Positions 26,699-35,692 of a DNA stretch of 64,000 nucleotides are shown here, piece by piece (position 1 is the first letter of the stretch; each line of letters starts with the position of its first letter). The position numbers and the translations under genes were made by a program. Source of the stretch: a gamma proteobacterium SS-5 (GTDB lineage Bacteria > Pseudomonadota > Gammaproteobacteria > Chromatiales > Chromatiaceae). The stretch covers positions 2,914,001 through 2,978,000 of the forward strand of contig CP032508.2 of assembly GCA_009497875.2 (NCBI GenBank), given 5' to 3'. The notes under the pieces are model-generated. The model saw nothing but the letters and a program-made list of their open reading frames with translations. It was not told the origin of the DNA and made no database searches.

Positions 26699-27433
26699 TC
26701 AGGGGACGAAACTTCGGGCCAGGGTGGAGGCCACCAGGGACCAGCCATCGATCACCACGAACAGCATGATCTTGAACGGCAGGGAGATGATCATCGGCGA
26801 GAGCATCATCATACCCATGGACATGAGTACGCTGGCGACCACTATGTCGATGATCAGAAAGGGGATGAACAGCATGAAGCCGATCTGAAAGGCGGTCTTC
26901 AGCTCGGAGATAAGAAAAGACGGCATCATCACCGTCATGGGGATCTCCTCGGTGGAGGCGTAGGGCTGCTCTCGCCCGGACAGACGGGTGAACATGGCCA
27001 GGTCATCCTCCCGGATCTGCGCCAGCATGAAGGAACGCAGGGGTTTCTGCGCCTCGATGAAGGCCTGTTCGGCGCTCATCTTTTCCTCCAGGTAGGGGGC
27101 GATGGCAGTCTCGTGCATGCGCTCGAACACCGGCATCATGATAAAGGCGGTGAGAAACAGGGCCAGCCCCAACAGGATCTGGTTGGAGGGCGTGGTGCCC
27201 GCCCCCATGGCCTGGCGCAGCAGGGCCAGGACTATGATGATACGGGTGAAGGAGGTGGTTACCAACAGCAGGCCGGGCAGCACGCTGATGATGGTCATGA
27301 ACACCAGCACCTGCAGGGTCAGGCTATAGGACTGACTGCCATCCGGGTTCGATACCACAGTGACGGCATCCAGGCCAGGTGCCGCCAGGGCATCGACCGG
27401 GATCAGCGCCAGCAGGGCCAGCAGCCAGGGCAT
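26699..27433 (-). CDS. fliP: Flagellar export gate protein FliP
   Basis: A 244-aa precursor with an N-terminal signal peptide (MPWLLALLALIPVDALAAPG) and FliP signatures: TSFTRIIIVLALLRQAMGAG, APYLEEKMSAEQAF and FMLFIPFLIIDIVVASVLMS. The ATG at 27433 overlaps the fliO stop (TGATG); an adjacent GTG at 27436 is a possible alternative. It forms the core of the export pore. Confidence 0.96.
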   Translation of the reverse strand: MPWLLALLALIPVDALAAPGLDAVTVVSNPDGSQSYSLTLQVLVFMTIISVLPGLLLVTTSFTRIIIVLALLRQAMGAGTTPSNQILLGLALFLTAFIMMPVFERMHETAIAPYLEEKMSAEQAFIEAQKPLRSFMLAQIREDDLAMFTRLSGREQPYASTEEIPMTVMMPSFLISELKTAFQIGFMLFIPFLIIDIVVASVLMSMGMMMLSPMIISLPFKIMLFVVIDGWSLVASTLARSFVP

Positions 27434-27921
27434 CACGGCGGCGGCACCCCGCTTGGCCCGTCACCCCCTGAGCCCGGTCTGGCCTCATTCTTAGGTTTCA
27501 GTTGTTGCCCAAGCTGTTGTTTCAGCTGGGTAGCGAAGCCGCCCGCGCCATCGGCCCGGCCCTGATCCTCGGCTGCGTCGGCCTCGGGCAGCTGTAGCAG
27601 TCGGCGGACCTGGCCGGGGGCCACCCCAACCAGGATCCGCTGCCCCTCTACCTCCAGCAACAGGGCGCGCTCGCGCCCGCCCAGGGAGACGCCGCCCACC
27701 ACCCGCACCGCGCCCCGATGGGCCGGGCTGATGCCCAGGCGCTTGACCAGCCAGCCCATGGCCAGGATCAGCAGCAGCACCAGCAGCAGGCCACCGAAGG
27801 CCTCCACATAGCTGACATGGGTGGTCATGGGCGGCACCGCAGTCACCCCCTCGCCGCCCCCCTGGGCGGCCCCGGCGATACCTGGCAGAACTGGCAGAAA
27901 CAGCGCAAGCGACCTAATCAT
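27433..27921 (-). CDS. fliO: Flagellar export assembly protein FliO
   Basis: A 162-aa protein with a signal-like N-terminus, one transmembrane helix (YVEAFGGLLLVLLLILAMGW) and the short FliO core (VRVVGGVSLGGRERALLLEV, then ILVGVAPGQVRRLL). The C-terminus is a low-complexity Gln/Gly/Pro tail. FliO helps assemble the FliP ring. The start overlaps fliN by eight bases. Confidence 0.9.
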   Translation of the reverse strand: MIRSLALFLPVLPGIAGAAQGGGEGVTAVPPMTTHVSYVEAFGGLLLVLLLILAMGWLVKRLGISPAHRGAVRVVGGVSLGGRERALLLEVEGQRILVGVAPGQVRRLLQLPEADAAEDQGRADGAGGFATQLKQQLGQQLKPKNEARPGSGGDGPSGVPPP

Positions 27922-28330
27922 GGCCCAACTGCTTGACCCGCTCGGTGGGGCTGATGACGTCGGTGAGGCGGATGCCGAATTTCTCGTTCACCACCACCAC
28001 CTCGCCCTTGGCGATCAGGGTACCGTTGACCATCACATCCAGGGGCTCGCCGGCCAGGCGGTCCAGCTCCACCACCGAGCCCTGGTTCAGTTGCAGCAGA
28101 TTGCGGATACTGATGTTGGTACGGCCAATCTCCATGGCGATGGTGACCGGTACATCCAGGATGGCATTGATATTGATGTCTTCATGGCCGGTATTCTCGT
28201 CCATCAGTTCGGCAAACTGCGCCGCCTGGGCCTGCTCGTCGCCCGAGGCATCGGCCTGCTCGGCCATGGCCGCAGCCCATTCATCGCCTACCGGCTCGCC
28301 GTTTTCATCGGTTAGTGTGTCATTGCTCAT
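27914..28330 (-). CDS. fliN: Flagellar motor switch protein FliN
   Basis: A 138-aa C-ring protein. An acidic N-terminal extension (1-50) precedes the SpoA/FliN domain: INAILDVPVTIAMEIGRTNI, VVELDRLAGEPLDVMVNGTL and IAKGEVVVVNEKFGIRLTDV. With FliM and FliG it forms the rotor switch. It is separated from fliM by a 307-bp gap full of repeats, an unusual break in this operon. Confidence 0.96.
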   Translation of the reverse strand: MSNDTLTDENGEPVGDEWAAAMAEQADASGDEQAQAAQFAELMDENTGHEDININAILDVPVTIAMEIGRTNISIRNLLQLNQGSVVELDRLAGEPLDVMVNGTLIAKGEVVVVNEKFGIRLTDVISPTERVKQLGHD

Positions 28331-28637
28331 GTTTGCTTAGCCTGCTTAATAAAACTCGCGAAGGGGGTCAGGGCCAGCCGCCGTGCGCTTGTGCCTGGAT
28401 TCGGCGGTCACGCCACAAAGCCACAGAGACCACAGAGTTTTTTCAATGGGTTAGGCCTCTATTAACCACTCACCCGTCATTCCAGCGAAGACGGGTAAGT
28501 ACTCGACCACTCTCATACCTAAAGGGAGAGAGTCAAATCCCTCCCTTTAACAAAGGGGGCCAACTCTCTACCCAGCAAGCTCTCCTCGGTTAGGGGCTTA
28601 ACGGCCTGAGTAGTCACCCTGGCTTTTCAGACCATCC
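28331..28637. repeat. Repeat-filled gap between fliM and fliN
   Basis: Contains a CCACAAAGCCACAGAGACCA unit (28415-28434) continuing into TTTTTTCAATGGGTTAG. It is followed by a CGTCATTCCAGCGAAGACGG element (about 28475-28495), a TCCCTCCCTTTAACAAAGGG unit (28536-28558) and a GGGGCTTAACGGCCTGAGTA word (28593-28612) that recurs at 50004-50023. No ORF is credible. The fliM transcript must cross this region for fliN-R to stay in one operon. Confidence 0.6.
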
Positions 28638-29663
28638 TCAGCCCGGTTTTTTCGCTGCATCGACCAGCTCCTGCAAGGGGTTGACCGTCTCCCGTGCCAA
28701 CCATTCGTTGACCTGGATCGCATAGTGCTCATCGGACACCCCCAGCCTGCCATTGAACACGGGAATATCCTGGGAGAGGACATCCAGGGTCTCCGGGATC
28801 TCCACCGGGATAATGTCCCCCGGCTTGAGCTTGGCCACCTGGCGCAGGGTCAGCTGGGTCTCGGTGAGTACGCTGTGCAACTCCAGCCGTACCCGCATCA
28901 ATTCTTCACGGATGGCCTTGGTCCAGCGGGCATCGGCCTCGCCCCGCTCACTGTGTACCCCGGCATCGAGCAACTCGCGGATCGGCTCCAGCATGGAATA
29001 GGGCAGGCAGACATGGAAATCGCCGCTGCCGCTTTCCAGATCGACGTGGAAGCTGGATACCACCACCACCTCGCTGGGATTCACGATGTTCGCAAACTGC
29101 GGATTCACCTCCATGTTTTCAAAGGAAAAGTCAACATGGAGCACGGGTGCCCAGGAGGCCTGCATATCAATAAAGACATGCTTGAGCAGGATCTGGATGA
29201 CGCGGTTTTCGGTGGGGGTGAAATCACGCCCCTCGATCTTGGTGTGAAAGCGTCCACTGCCGCCGAAATAACAGTCCACCACGCTGAATACCAGCTTGGG
29301 GTCGAAGATCACCAGGGCCTTGCCGCGCAAGGGCGAGATACGCACTATGTTGAGACTGGTGGGCACGAACAGGCTGTGCACGAATTCAGAGAACTTGACC
29401 ATCTGCACCGCCGAGACGGAAATATCGGCGGTGCGCCTGAGCATGTTGAACAGGCTGGTGCGGTAATAACGGCCAAAACGCTCGTTGATCATCTCCAGGG
29501 TGGGCATGCGCCCACGCACGATGCGGTCCTGACTGGCAAAGTCATAAACTGAGGCATCCCCATCGGGCAGGCCCTCATCGGTCTCGGTCTCGACATCACC
29601 GCCATCGACGCCGTGCAGCAGGGCGTCGATTTCGTCCTGGGAGAGAAGATCGCTGCCGCTCAT
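28638..29663 (-). CDS. fliM: Flagellar motor switch protein FliM
   Basis: A 341-aa C-ring protein that binds phospho-CheY. The N-terminal CheY-binding motif LLSQDEIDALLHGV is intact. The CheC-like middle domain and the C-terminal SpoA domain (LKPGDIIPVEIPETLDVLSQ) follow. It starts one base after the fliL stop. Confidence 0.97.
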   Translation of the reverse strand: MSGSDLLSQDEIDALLHGVDGGDVETETDEGLPDGDASVYDFASQDRIVRGRMPTLEMINERFGRYYRTSLFNMLRRTADISVSAVQMVKFSEFVHSLFVPTSLNIVRISPLRGKALVIFDPKLVFSVVDCYFGGSGRFHTKIEGRDFTPTENRVIQILLKHVFIDMQASWAPVLHVDFSFENMEVNPQFANIVNPSEVVVVSSFHVDLESGSGDFHVCLPYSMLEPIRELLDAGVHSERGEADARWTKAIREELMRVRLELHSVLTETQLTLRQVAKLKPGDIIPVEIPETLDVLSQDIPVFNGRLGVSDEHYAIQVNEWLARETVNPLQELVDAAKKPG

Positions 29664-29664
29664 G

Positions 29665-30210
29665 TCACTCCATCACCAGCTTGGTGAAATAGACATTGGC
29701 CACCTTGGCCTCTGCCATACCCATTTCCTCGGCCAGTTGATCGATCTTGGCGATCAGCTCGGCCTGTAGCTTTTCCTTGCCGGCGCGGGTCTTCAGCTCC
29801 TCGGAGTTCTGGCTGCTGAACAGATTGAGCAGGTGATGCTTGACCATGGGGTCATTGTCCGTCAAGAAATTGAACATGTCCTGGTGTCGCGTCATCACCT
29901 CCACCGACACCTGCAACATGCGGTGCTGGCCATCGGGCGGTAGAGTCACCAGAAATGCCGGCTTTATAGAATAGTACAAATAGGGCAGCGGATTGCCCTT
30001 CTCATCCACATCCTGGGGCTCGCCCTGCTCGGTCTGTTCCGGCTCATCGGGTTTCTTCTCGCCCCCGTCGCTCATGATCAGATACACCGCCAGGCCGCTG
30101 AGAATCATCAGCGCAAAGGCACCGATGACAATCATGATAATGAGTTTTTTATTGGGATTCGCCGCGGCCTCGCCGTCTTCGACATCATCCTCAGGATCAC
30201 CTTTCGCCAT
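29665..30210 (-). CDS. fliL: Flagellar basal body-associated protein FliL
   Basis: A 181-aa single-pass membrane protein that associates with the stators. A short charged cytoplasmic N-terminus is followed by one helix (KLIIMIVIGAFALMILSGLA) and a periplasmic domain. The ATG at 30210 has a strong GGAGGAATC ribosome-binding site; the open frame to 30279 has none. It is the first gene of the fliL-R series here; the gene upstream is an L,D-transpeptidase, not fliK. Confidence 0.95.
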   Translation of the reverse strand: MAKGDPEDDVEDGEAAANPNKKLIIMIVIGAFALMILSGLAVYLIMSDGGEKKPDEPEQTEQGEPQDVDEKGNPLPYLYYSIKPAFLVTLPPDGQHRMLQVSVEVMTRHQDMFNFLTDNDPMVKHHLLNLFSSQNSEELKTRAGKEKLQAELIAKIDQLAEEMGMAEAKVANVYFTKLVME

Positions 30211-30402
30211 GATTCCTCCGCAGTTGGCACGACCCCTTTGCCGCCAGCCGCCCCCAAGCGGGGCAGGAAACGGGGGCATGGGGTCGAATAGTCAGGTCAC
30301 GCAATAGCTGGTGACACAATAGCTGATCACACAATAGCAAGTAGCACGCCAAAGTTCATGCCTTGCCCGGCTGCCGCAGGCGCGAATGGGCTGGATTGGC
30401 CC

Positions 30403-31197
30403 TCAGTGCCAGGCAAATCCCTCTATCCCGCCCTGCCCCTGGCTGCCCAGATTCCAGGCCGAGTTGGGTGCCCCCGCACCGCCAGACCTGGCCTTGGGCA
30501 GATTCTTGTCCACCAGGACTTGGGTACGGCCCATCTCGATGAAACGGGTGTTCAGCCAGCGGGCATCCTCGGTGTACATACGCACGCAGCCGTGGCTGGC
30601 GTTATAGCCGGGCAGGCTATCGGAGCCGTGAAAGGCGATGCCGCCATTGAAGAAGACGCAATAAGGCATGGGCGCGCCGCCACCGGGCTTATCGACAGGA
30701 AAGCTGCTGGACTTGCAGTCCGCCCCTTCCTTGCGGAATACGGTGTACTTGCCTGCCGGGGTATGGCACTTTTCCTTGATGTCGGCACACCACTTCTTGC
30801 CGCCGGACATAGGCCCCCACTTGAGCAGACGGCCCTCGGGGCTGTAGGCACCCCAGGCCAGTTTTTTCTGATCCACCACCAGGGTGCTGCGCTGGGGGGC
30901 CTCGATCGCCTGGGGAAAGGGGGCGATATCATCCAGGTCCAGCCCGGAGAGCTTTTTCGGCACGGCAATCACCTGACCAGGGCGCAGCCGGGTGTTCATC
31001 CGATTCAGGCGCATCACCAGCTCGCGCTGACGGCCGTTGGCAAACAACGAGCTCCAGCTTTGGCCCTTCTTCACCTTCACGCATTGGTATTCTTTCTGTT
31101 TGCACAGTTCGGCACCAAAGGCGGCTGCGGCAGGCGGCACCCAGCCCAGCGCAATACCGCCAGCAAAAAGAGTCAAAACAGCTAACTGCTTGAACAT
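30403..31197 (-). CDS. Exported L,D-transpeptidase (ErfK/YkuD family) with a LysM-like region
   Basis: A 264-aa periplasmic protein: signal peptide (1-27, ending PPAAAA), a LysM-like segment (about 35-80: CVKVKKGQSWSSLFANG, LRPGQVIAVP) and a YkuD domain. The catalytic His...Ser-His-Gly-Cys motif is seen in IAFHGSDSLPGYNASHGCVR. The enzyme would form 3-3 peptidoglycan cross-links or attach proteins to peptidoglycan. The ATG at 31197 has a GGAG site. It lies upstream of fliL on the same strand with a 192-bp gap, so a flagellar link is possible but unproven. Confidence 0.88.
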   Translation of the reverse strand: MFKQLAVLTLFAGGIALGWVPPAAAAFGAELCKQKEYQCVKVKKGQSWSSLFANGRQRELVMRLNRMNTRLRPGQVIAVPKKLSGLDLDDIAPFPQAIEAPQRSTLVVDQKKLAWGAYSPEGRLLKWGPMSGGKKWCADIKEKCHTPAGKYTVFRKEGADCKSSSFPVDKPGGGAPMPYCVFFNGGIAFHGSDSLPGYNASHGCVRMYTEDARWLNTRFIEMGRTQVLVDKNLPKARSGGAGAPNSAWNLGSQGQGGIEGFAWH

Positions 31198-31321
31198 CAA
31201 GATCTCCATACACTAAAAATCATGGGACAGCCAACGCCACCACAGAATATGAAATACCTCTTGGCTGCTTCGGGACTCGGGGCTCGAAAATTGGTTGGGA
31301 CGGTGCCAGGATCCCTCCAGG

Positions 31322-32707
31322 CTAGAGCCGCCGCCAGCCGGTGCCGTCCGCACCGTCCTCCAGCACTATGCCCTGCTGCTTGAACAGGTCGCGGATACGA
31401 TCGGCTTCGGCCCAGTCCTTGGCCGCCCTGGCGGCGTTGCGGGCGCTGATCAGGGCCTCGATCTCGCCATCGCTGAGGCCCTGTACTACCTGTGGATCAC
31501 CGCCGCGCAGATAGTCCTCGGGGTCCGCCTGCACTATCCCCAGCACGGCCCCCAGCGAGCGCAGTTCCGCCGCCAGCGCCGCCGCCTGTTGCGGCTGCTG
31601 GTTGCGGATGCGGTTGATCTCACGCACCAGATCGAACATCACCGCCAGGGCCTCAGGGGTATTGAAATCATCGTTCATCGCCGCCGCAAAGCGCTGATCG
31701 AACAGGCGGCTGGGCGGGACATCCAGCGGCAGGCCGCGCAGGGCGGTGTAGAAACGGGTCAGGGCGGCGCGGGCGTTATCCAGGTGTTCCTCATCGTAAT
31801 TCAACGGGCTGCGGTACTGACTGGTGAGGATAAAGTAACGGATCTCCTCGCCACGATAGCGCCCCAACAACTCGCGCAGGGTGAAGAAATTGCCCAGTGA
31901 CTTGGACATCTTCTCCTCATTGACGCGGACAAAGCCGTTGTGCATCCAGTAGTTGACGAAGGGATGCCCGGTGGCCCCCTCGGACTGGGCGATTTCGTTC
32001 TCGTGATGGGGGAAGATCAGATCGGCACCGCCGCCGTGGATATCGAAGGTATCCCCCAGGGCCTGGGTGGACATGGCCGAGCACTCGATATGCCAGCCAG
32101 GGCGCCCCTCACCCCAGGGCGAGGGCCAGCTGGGCTCGCCGGGCTTGGCCGCCTTCCACAGCACGAAGTCCAGCGGGTCTCGCTTGATCTCCCCCGGTGC
32201 CACCCGCGCCCCAGACTCCAGATCGTCGATCGACTTGCCCGACAGCCTGCCGTACTCGGGAAAGCTGCGCACGCTGTAATAGACATCGCCATTGTCGGCC
32301 AGATAGGCGTGGCCCCGGTCGATCAGCCGTTGCACCATGGCGATGATCTGCGCCAGGTGCTCGGTGGCCCTGGGCTCGGCATCGGGCGGCAGCACCGCCA
32401 GGGCCTCGGCATCCTCGTGCATGGCATCGATGAAGCGCTGGGTCAGCTGCAGGAAGGGCTCGCCGCGCTCGTTGGCGCGCTGGATGATCTTGTCGTCGAT
32501 ATCCGTAATGTTGCGGATGTAGTTGACCTCATAGCCGAGTCGCTTGAGGTAACGATAGACCAGGTCAAACACCACCAGCACCCGGGCATGACCCAGGTGA
32601 CAGTGGTCATACACGGTCATGCCGCAGACATAGAGGGACACCTTGCCCGGAACCAGGGGGCGAAAGGTCTGTTTACGGTTGTGCAGGTCGTTGTAAATCT
32701 TCAGCAT
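31322..32707 (-). CDS. cysS: Cysteinyl-tRNA synthetase
   Basis: A class I aminoacyl-tRNA synthetase (461 aa). The HIGH-type motif is HLGH in [18 protein letters not shown], which also supplies the first zinc-ligand Cys; the KMSKS motif is in [18 protein letters not shown]. The remaining zinc ligands are in WHIECSAM and [13 protein letters not shown]. Length and start are typical. It is divergent from ppiA, the common arrangement in gammaproteobacteria. Confidence 0.98.
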   Translation of the reverse strand: MLKIYNDLHNRKQTFRPLVPGKVSLYVCGMTVYDHCHLGHARVLVVFDLVYRYLKRLGYEVNYIRNITDIDDKIIQRANERGEPFLQLTQRFIDAMHEDAEALAVLPPDAEPRATEHLAQIIAMVQRLIDRGHAYLADNGDVYYSVRSFPEYGRLSGKSIDDLESGARVAPGEIKRDPLDFVLWKAAKPGEPSWPSPWGEGRPGWHIECSAMSTQALGDTFDIHGGGADLIFPHHENEIAQSEGATGHPFVNYWMHNGFVRVNEEKMSKSLGNFFTLRELLGRYRGEEIRYFILTSQYRSPLNYDEEHLDNARAALTRFYTALRGLPLDVPPSRLFDQRFAAAMNDDFNTPEALAVMFDLVREINRIRNQQPQQAAALAAELRSLGAVLGIVQADPEDYLRGGDPQVVQGLSDGEIEALISARNAARAAKDWAEADRIRDLFKQQGIVLEDGADGTGWRRL

Positions 32708-32947
32708 GGCAGATGTTCAGCATGTCACGGGTAAGGAAGCAGCGACAGGCCGCTCGCGGCCCTGGCACCCAACGCCGCATTCCGGGTTGTGCCTCTGGGC
32801 ATCGCGGAATGATAGCAGCCCGGGGGGCTTGCGTCCCAGCGACAGATTGCCCCAGCGAGGGATTCAGGCCAAAAGGGCGGGGAGATTTTGCCCTGCCCCG
32901 CTCAGTGCGTATCATAGCCCCGCCTATAAACCCCAAAGGAGCAGCCC

Positions 32948-33511
32948 ATGCACGCCATACGCCCCCTCATCCTCGCCAGCCTGCTGCTGATCGGCAGCGG
33001 CAGCCTCCTGGCCGCCCCGATCAAGGTACTGATGCAGACCTCTCTGGGTGACATCAGCCTGCAACTGGATGCCGACAAGGCCCCCAAGACCGTGGAGAAC
33101 TTCCTGCGCTACGTGGACAAGGGCTTTTACGATGGCACCATCTTCCATCGGGTGATCTACGATTTCATGATCCAGGGCGGTGGTTTTGACCGCGACCTGA
33201 ACAAGAAACAGACCCTGGCCCCAGTCCGCAACGAGGCCAAGAACGGCCTGAAGAACGACCGTGGCAGCATCGCCATGGCGCGCACCGCCGATCCTCATTC
33301 GGCCACCGCCCAGTTCTTCATCAACCACGCCGACAACAACAACCTGGACCACCCCAGCTTCGACGGCTGGGGCTACACCGTATTCGGCAAGGTCATCGAC
33401 GGCATGGACGTGGTGGACAAGATCGCCGAACAGGCCACCGAGGACCGCCCCGGCGGCCTGCAGAATGTGCCGAAAAAGACCGTTGTAATCAAATCCATCA
33501 AAAGGCTCTAA
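32948..33511 (+). CDS. ppiA: Exported cyclophilin-type peptidyl-prolyl isomerase
   Basis: A 187-aa cyclophilin with a signal peptide (about 1-22, [20 protein letters not shown]) and the core motifs [20 protein letters not shown] and [20 protein letters not shown]. It would assist proline isomerisation in the periplasm. A strong AAAGGAG site precedes the ATG. It is followed after six bases by ppiB. Confidence 0.94.
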   Translation: MHAIRPLILASLLLIGSGSLLAAPIKVLMQTSLGDISLQLDADKAPKTVENFLRYVDKGFYDGTIFHRVIYDFMIQGGGFDRDLNKKQTLAPVRNEAKNGLKNDRGSIAMARTADPHSATAQFFINHADNNNLDHPSFDGWGYTVFGKVIDGMDVVDKIAEQATEDRPGGLQNVPKKTVVIKSIKRL

Positions 33512-33517
33512 GAACCC

Positions 33518-34021
33518 ATGACTCAGGTAAGACTCCAGACCAACCAGGGCGACATCCGTATCGAATTGGATACGGAAAAGGCCCCCAAGACCTGCGCCAA
33601 CTTCATCCAGTATGTCGAAAGCGGCCACTATGACAAGACCATCTTTCACCGGGTAATCGACAACTTCATGATCCAGGGCGGCGGTTTCATGGCGGACATG
33701 ATGCAGAAGGCCACCGAGCCACCGATTGAAAACGAGGCCGACAACGGCCTGAAGAATATCACCGGCAGCGTCGCCATGGCGCGCACCATGGACCCCCACT
33801 CGGCCACCGCCCAGTTCTTCATCAACGTGGCGGACAACGGCTTTCTCGACCACCCCGGTCAGGACGGCTGGGGCTACTGCGTGTTCGGCAAGGTGGTGGA
33901 CGGCATGGAGACGGTGAATCGCATCAAGGCGCTGGAGACCGGCAACAAGGCTGGCCACGCCGATGTACCGGTGGAGCCCGTGATCATCGACAAGGCGACA
34001 GTGGAACCTGTGGCAAACTAG
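33518..34021 (+). CDS. ppiB: Cytoplasmic cyclophilin-type peptidyl-prolyl isomerase
   Basis: A 167-aa cyclophilin lacking a signal peptide: [40 protein letters not shown] and [20 protein letters not shown]. It is a clear paralogue of the exported protein just upstream. It ends two bases before lpxH, forming a ppiA-ppiB-lpxH operon. Confidence 0.96.
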   Translation: MTQVRLQTNQGDIRIELDTEKAPKTCANFIQYVESGHYDKTIFHRVIDNFMIQGGGFMADMMQKATEPPIENEADNGLKNITGSVAMARTMDPHSATAQFFINVADNGFLDHPGQDGWGYCVFGKVVDGMETVNRIKALETGNKAGHADVPVEPVIIDKATVEPVAN

Positions 34022-34023
34022 GC

Positions 34024-34755
34024 ATGGGCGAGCGCCTGTTCATCGCCGATCTGCACCTGTCCGCCCAGCGACCCGAGGTAACGCGGCTGTTCCGGGCCTT
34101 TATCCAGCGGCGTGCCCCAGCGGCCCAGGCGCTCTACATCCTTGGCGACCTGTTCGATATCTGGATCGGGGATGATGCCCTGGATGCCTTTGGCCGGGAG
34201 ATCGCCGATCTCTTGCGGGGTCTGACCGCCCAGGGCAGCGCCTTGTACCTGCAGCACGGCAACCGTGACTTTCTGTTGGGGGAGGACTTCTGCGCCCGCA
34301 GCGGTGCCCACCTGCTGAATGAGGAACAGGGCCTGGAGCTGCCCACCGGCCGCTGCCTGCTGATGCACGGCGATCTGCTGTGCAGCGATGATGAGGACTA
34401 CCAGCGGGCGCGGGCCCTGTTGCACAGCCCCGAATTTATTGCCGATTTTCTCGCCAAACCGCCACGGCAGCGGCTGCAACTGGCCCAGGAATACCGCCGC
34501 CGCAGCGGCGAGGCCACCTCGCTCAAGGCACAGGACATCATGGACGTCAACCCGGAGACCCTGCTGCGATATATGCAGCGGCACCAGGCCCAGAGCCTGA
34601 TCCACGGCCACACCCACCGGCCAGGGTTGCATGAACTGGGAGGCTCGGCCGAGGGCAAAAGACGCATAGTGCTGGGCGACTGGCGGCCAGAAGGTGCCGT
34701 CTGCCTGAGCCTGCAGGCCGATCAGGGCTTCCGCCTCTTCGATTTCAGGCCTTAA
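34024..34755 (+). CDS. lpxH: UDP-2,3-diacylglucosamine diphosphatase
   Basis: A calcineurin-like phosphoesterase (243 aa) that converts UDP-2,3-diacylglucosamine to lipid X in lipid A synthesis at the inner membrane. All metal-binding blocks are visible: FIADLHLS, ILGDLFDIWIGDD, LQHGNRDFLLG, LMHGDLLCSDDEDYQRAR and LIHGHTHRPGLHEL. It follows ppiB, as in E. coli. Confidence 0.97.
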   Translation: MGERLFIADLHLSAQRPEVTRLFRAFIQRRAPAAQALYILGDLFDIWIGDDALDAFGREIADLLRGLTAQGSALYLQHGNRDFLLGEDFCARSGAHLLNEEQGLELPTGRCLLMHGDLLCSDDEDYQRARALLHSPEFIADFLAKPPRQRLQLAQEYRRRSGEATSLKAQDIMDVNPETLLRYMQRHQAQSLIHGHTHRPGLHELGGSAEGKRRIVLGDWRPEGAVCLSLQADQGFRLFDFRP

Positions 34756-34819
34756 AGGGAACAAAAGGACGTAGCGTCTTCGAGGGAGTCCAGCGCGCTA
34801 AAAAGGAGCCCCCTGGTAG

Positions 34820-34887
34820 CTCCGAGCGCTGGCTCGGAGGCAGGCAGCCAGGCTCCACACCAGCAGGTTGGGTGTGGGACTGGCTGC
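34820..34887. terminator. Tandem hairpins between convergent lpxH and the YcbK-like gene
   Basis: A perfect hairpin CTCCGAGC-gctg-GCTCGGAG (34820-34839) is followed by a longer two-part stem, GCAGCCAG/CTGGCTGC (34844-34851 with 34880-34887) enclosing CCACACC/GGTGTGG (34855-34861 with 34871-34877). They lie between two 3' ends and probably stop transcription both ways. There is no T run, so a classical intrinsic mechanism is uncertain. Confidence 0.55.
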
Positions 34888-34907
34888 ACGGTCGTCAGAA
34901 GGGATGG

Positions 34908-35612
34908 CTACCAGCGACGTACGCGGCCGGTGTCCAGGTGAACGAATTGGGGGCCGGGATAATAGCCAACGCCGCCGGAGTGCATGGACAGGGCCGCCAG
35001 GCGCACCTGGCTGAGGGAGTGGCCGGGGACGCGGATATCGATGGCGCGACCGTACATGTGCAGGCTGCGCCGGGCCACGCCCCTGCCCTGCCGACGCAGC
35101 AAGGCATTGGTCTTGGGTGAGCGGTAGCCGGAGATGATCTGGAAGGGTCTGTTGGTATCGAGCTTCTTGCGCAGGACAAAGAGCTGATCCAACAGGCCCT
35201 TATCGATCTGGGTCACCTCGTTGCTGCGGTGATCACGCAGATGGTGGTTGACCTCGGCCAGGGCGTCATTCAGGTATTTGCCGTCTTCCCAGTAGGTCAC
35301 CTTCAGCTTTTCACCCGTGTGGGTGTTGTGGAAGGCCAGGTAGCGGGCATCGTAGCGTTGCAAGGGCATGGCGCTGCGGTTGCGCGTGCTTGATGGACGC
35401 TTGGAGGAAGGTGCCTTGCCCTGAACGATCTGTTCACGCTTGGATTTGGCCTCATCCTTCCAGGAGGAGAAAAAGTCTCCACTGAGGATGTCGATCAGGC
35501 TACAGCCACTCAGCCCCAGGGTGGAGCCGGCCACGGCAGCGCCGAGAAAGAGTCGACGCGAGGGCGTGATAATCAGGCCGTCGTTATCGGAATCTTGTTT
35601 GTATTCAGACAT
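34908..35612 (-). CDS. YcbK/MepK-like M15 peptidase with a Tat-type, lipobox-containing signal
   Basis: A 234-aa exported protein of the DUF882 family (murein endopeptidase MepK/YcbK). The N-terminus has a twin-arginine stretch SRRLFLGAAVAGSTLGLSGC that ends in a possible lipobox (LSGC). The C-terminal metallopeptidase domain shows the zinc ligands in SLHMYGRAIDIRVPG and FVHLDTGRVRRW, and the conserved ISGYRSPKTNALLRR. MepK cleaves 3-3 cross-links in E. coli. It lies downstream of an LdtD-like gene whose family makes such cross-links. Confidence 0.88.
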   Translation of the reverse strand: MSEYKQDSDNDGLIITPSRRLFLGAAVAGSTLGLSGCSLIDILSGDFFSSWKDEAKSKREQIVQGKAPSSKRPSSTRNRSAMPLQRYDARYLAFHNTHTGEKLKVTYWEDGKYLNDALAEVNHHLRDHRSNEVTQIDKGLLDQLFVLRKKLDTNRPFQIISGYRSPKTNALLRRQGRGVARRSLHMYGRAIDIRVPGHSLSQVRLAALSMHSGGVGYYPGPQFVHLDTGRVRRW

Positions 35613-35692
35613 TAATACACCCTTTCTGATACAGATTCTTAGGAGGATTGTTCGCTAATACTAAACCAGAGATTGGTTTTATTCAAGGTCGT

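Noticed and set aside
30224-30245. TTGGCACGACCCCTTTGCC as a sigma-54 promoter near fliL
   Set aside because: The GG and GC elements are 12 instead of 10 bases apart and the word points away from fliL.
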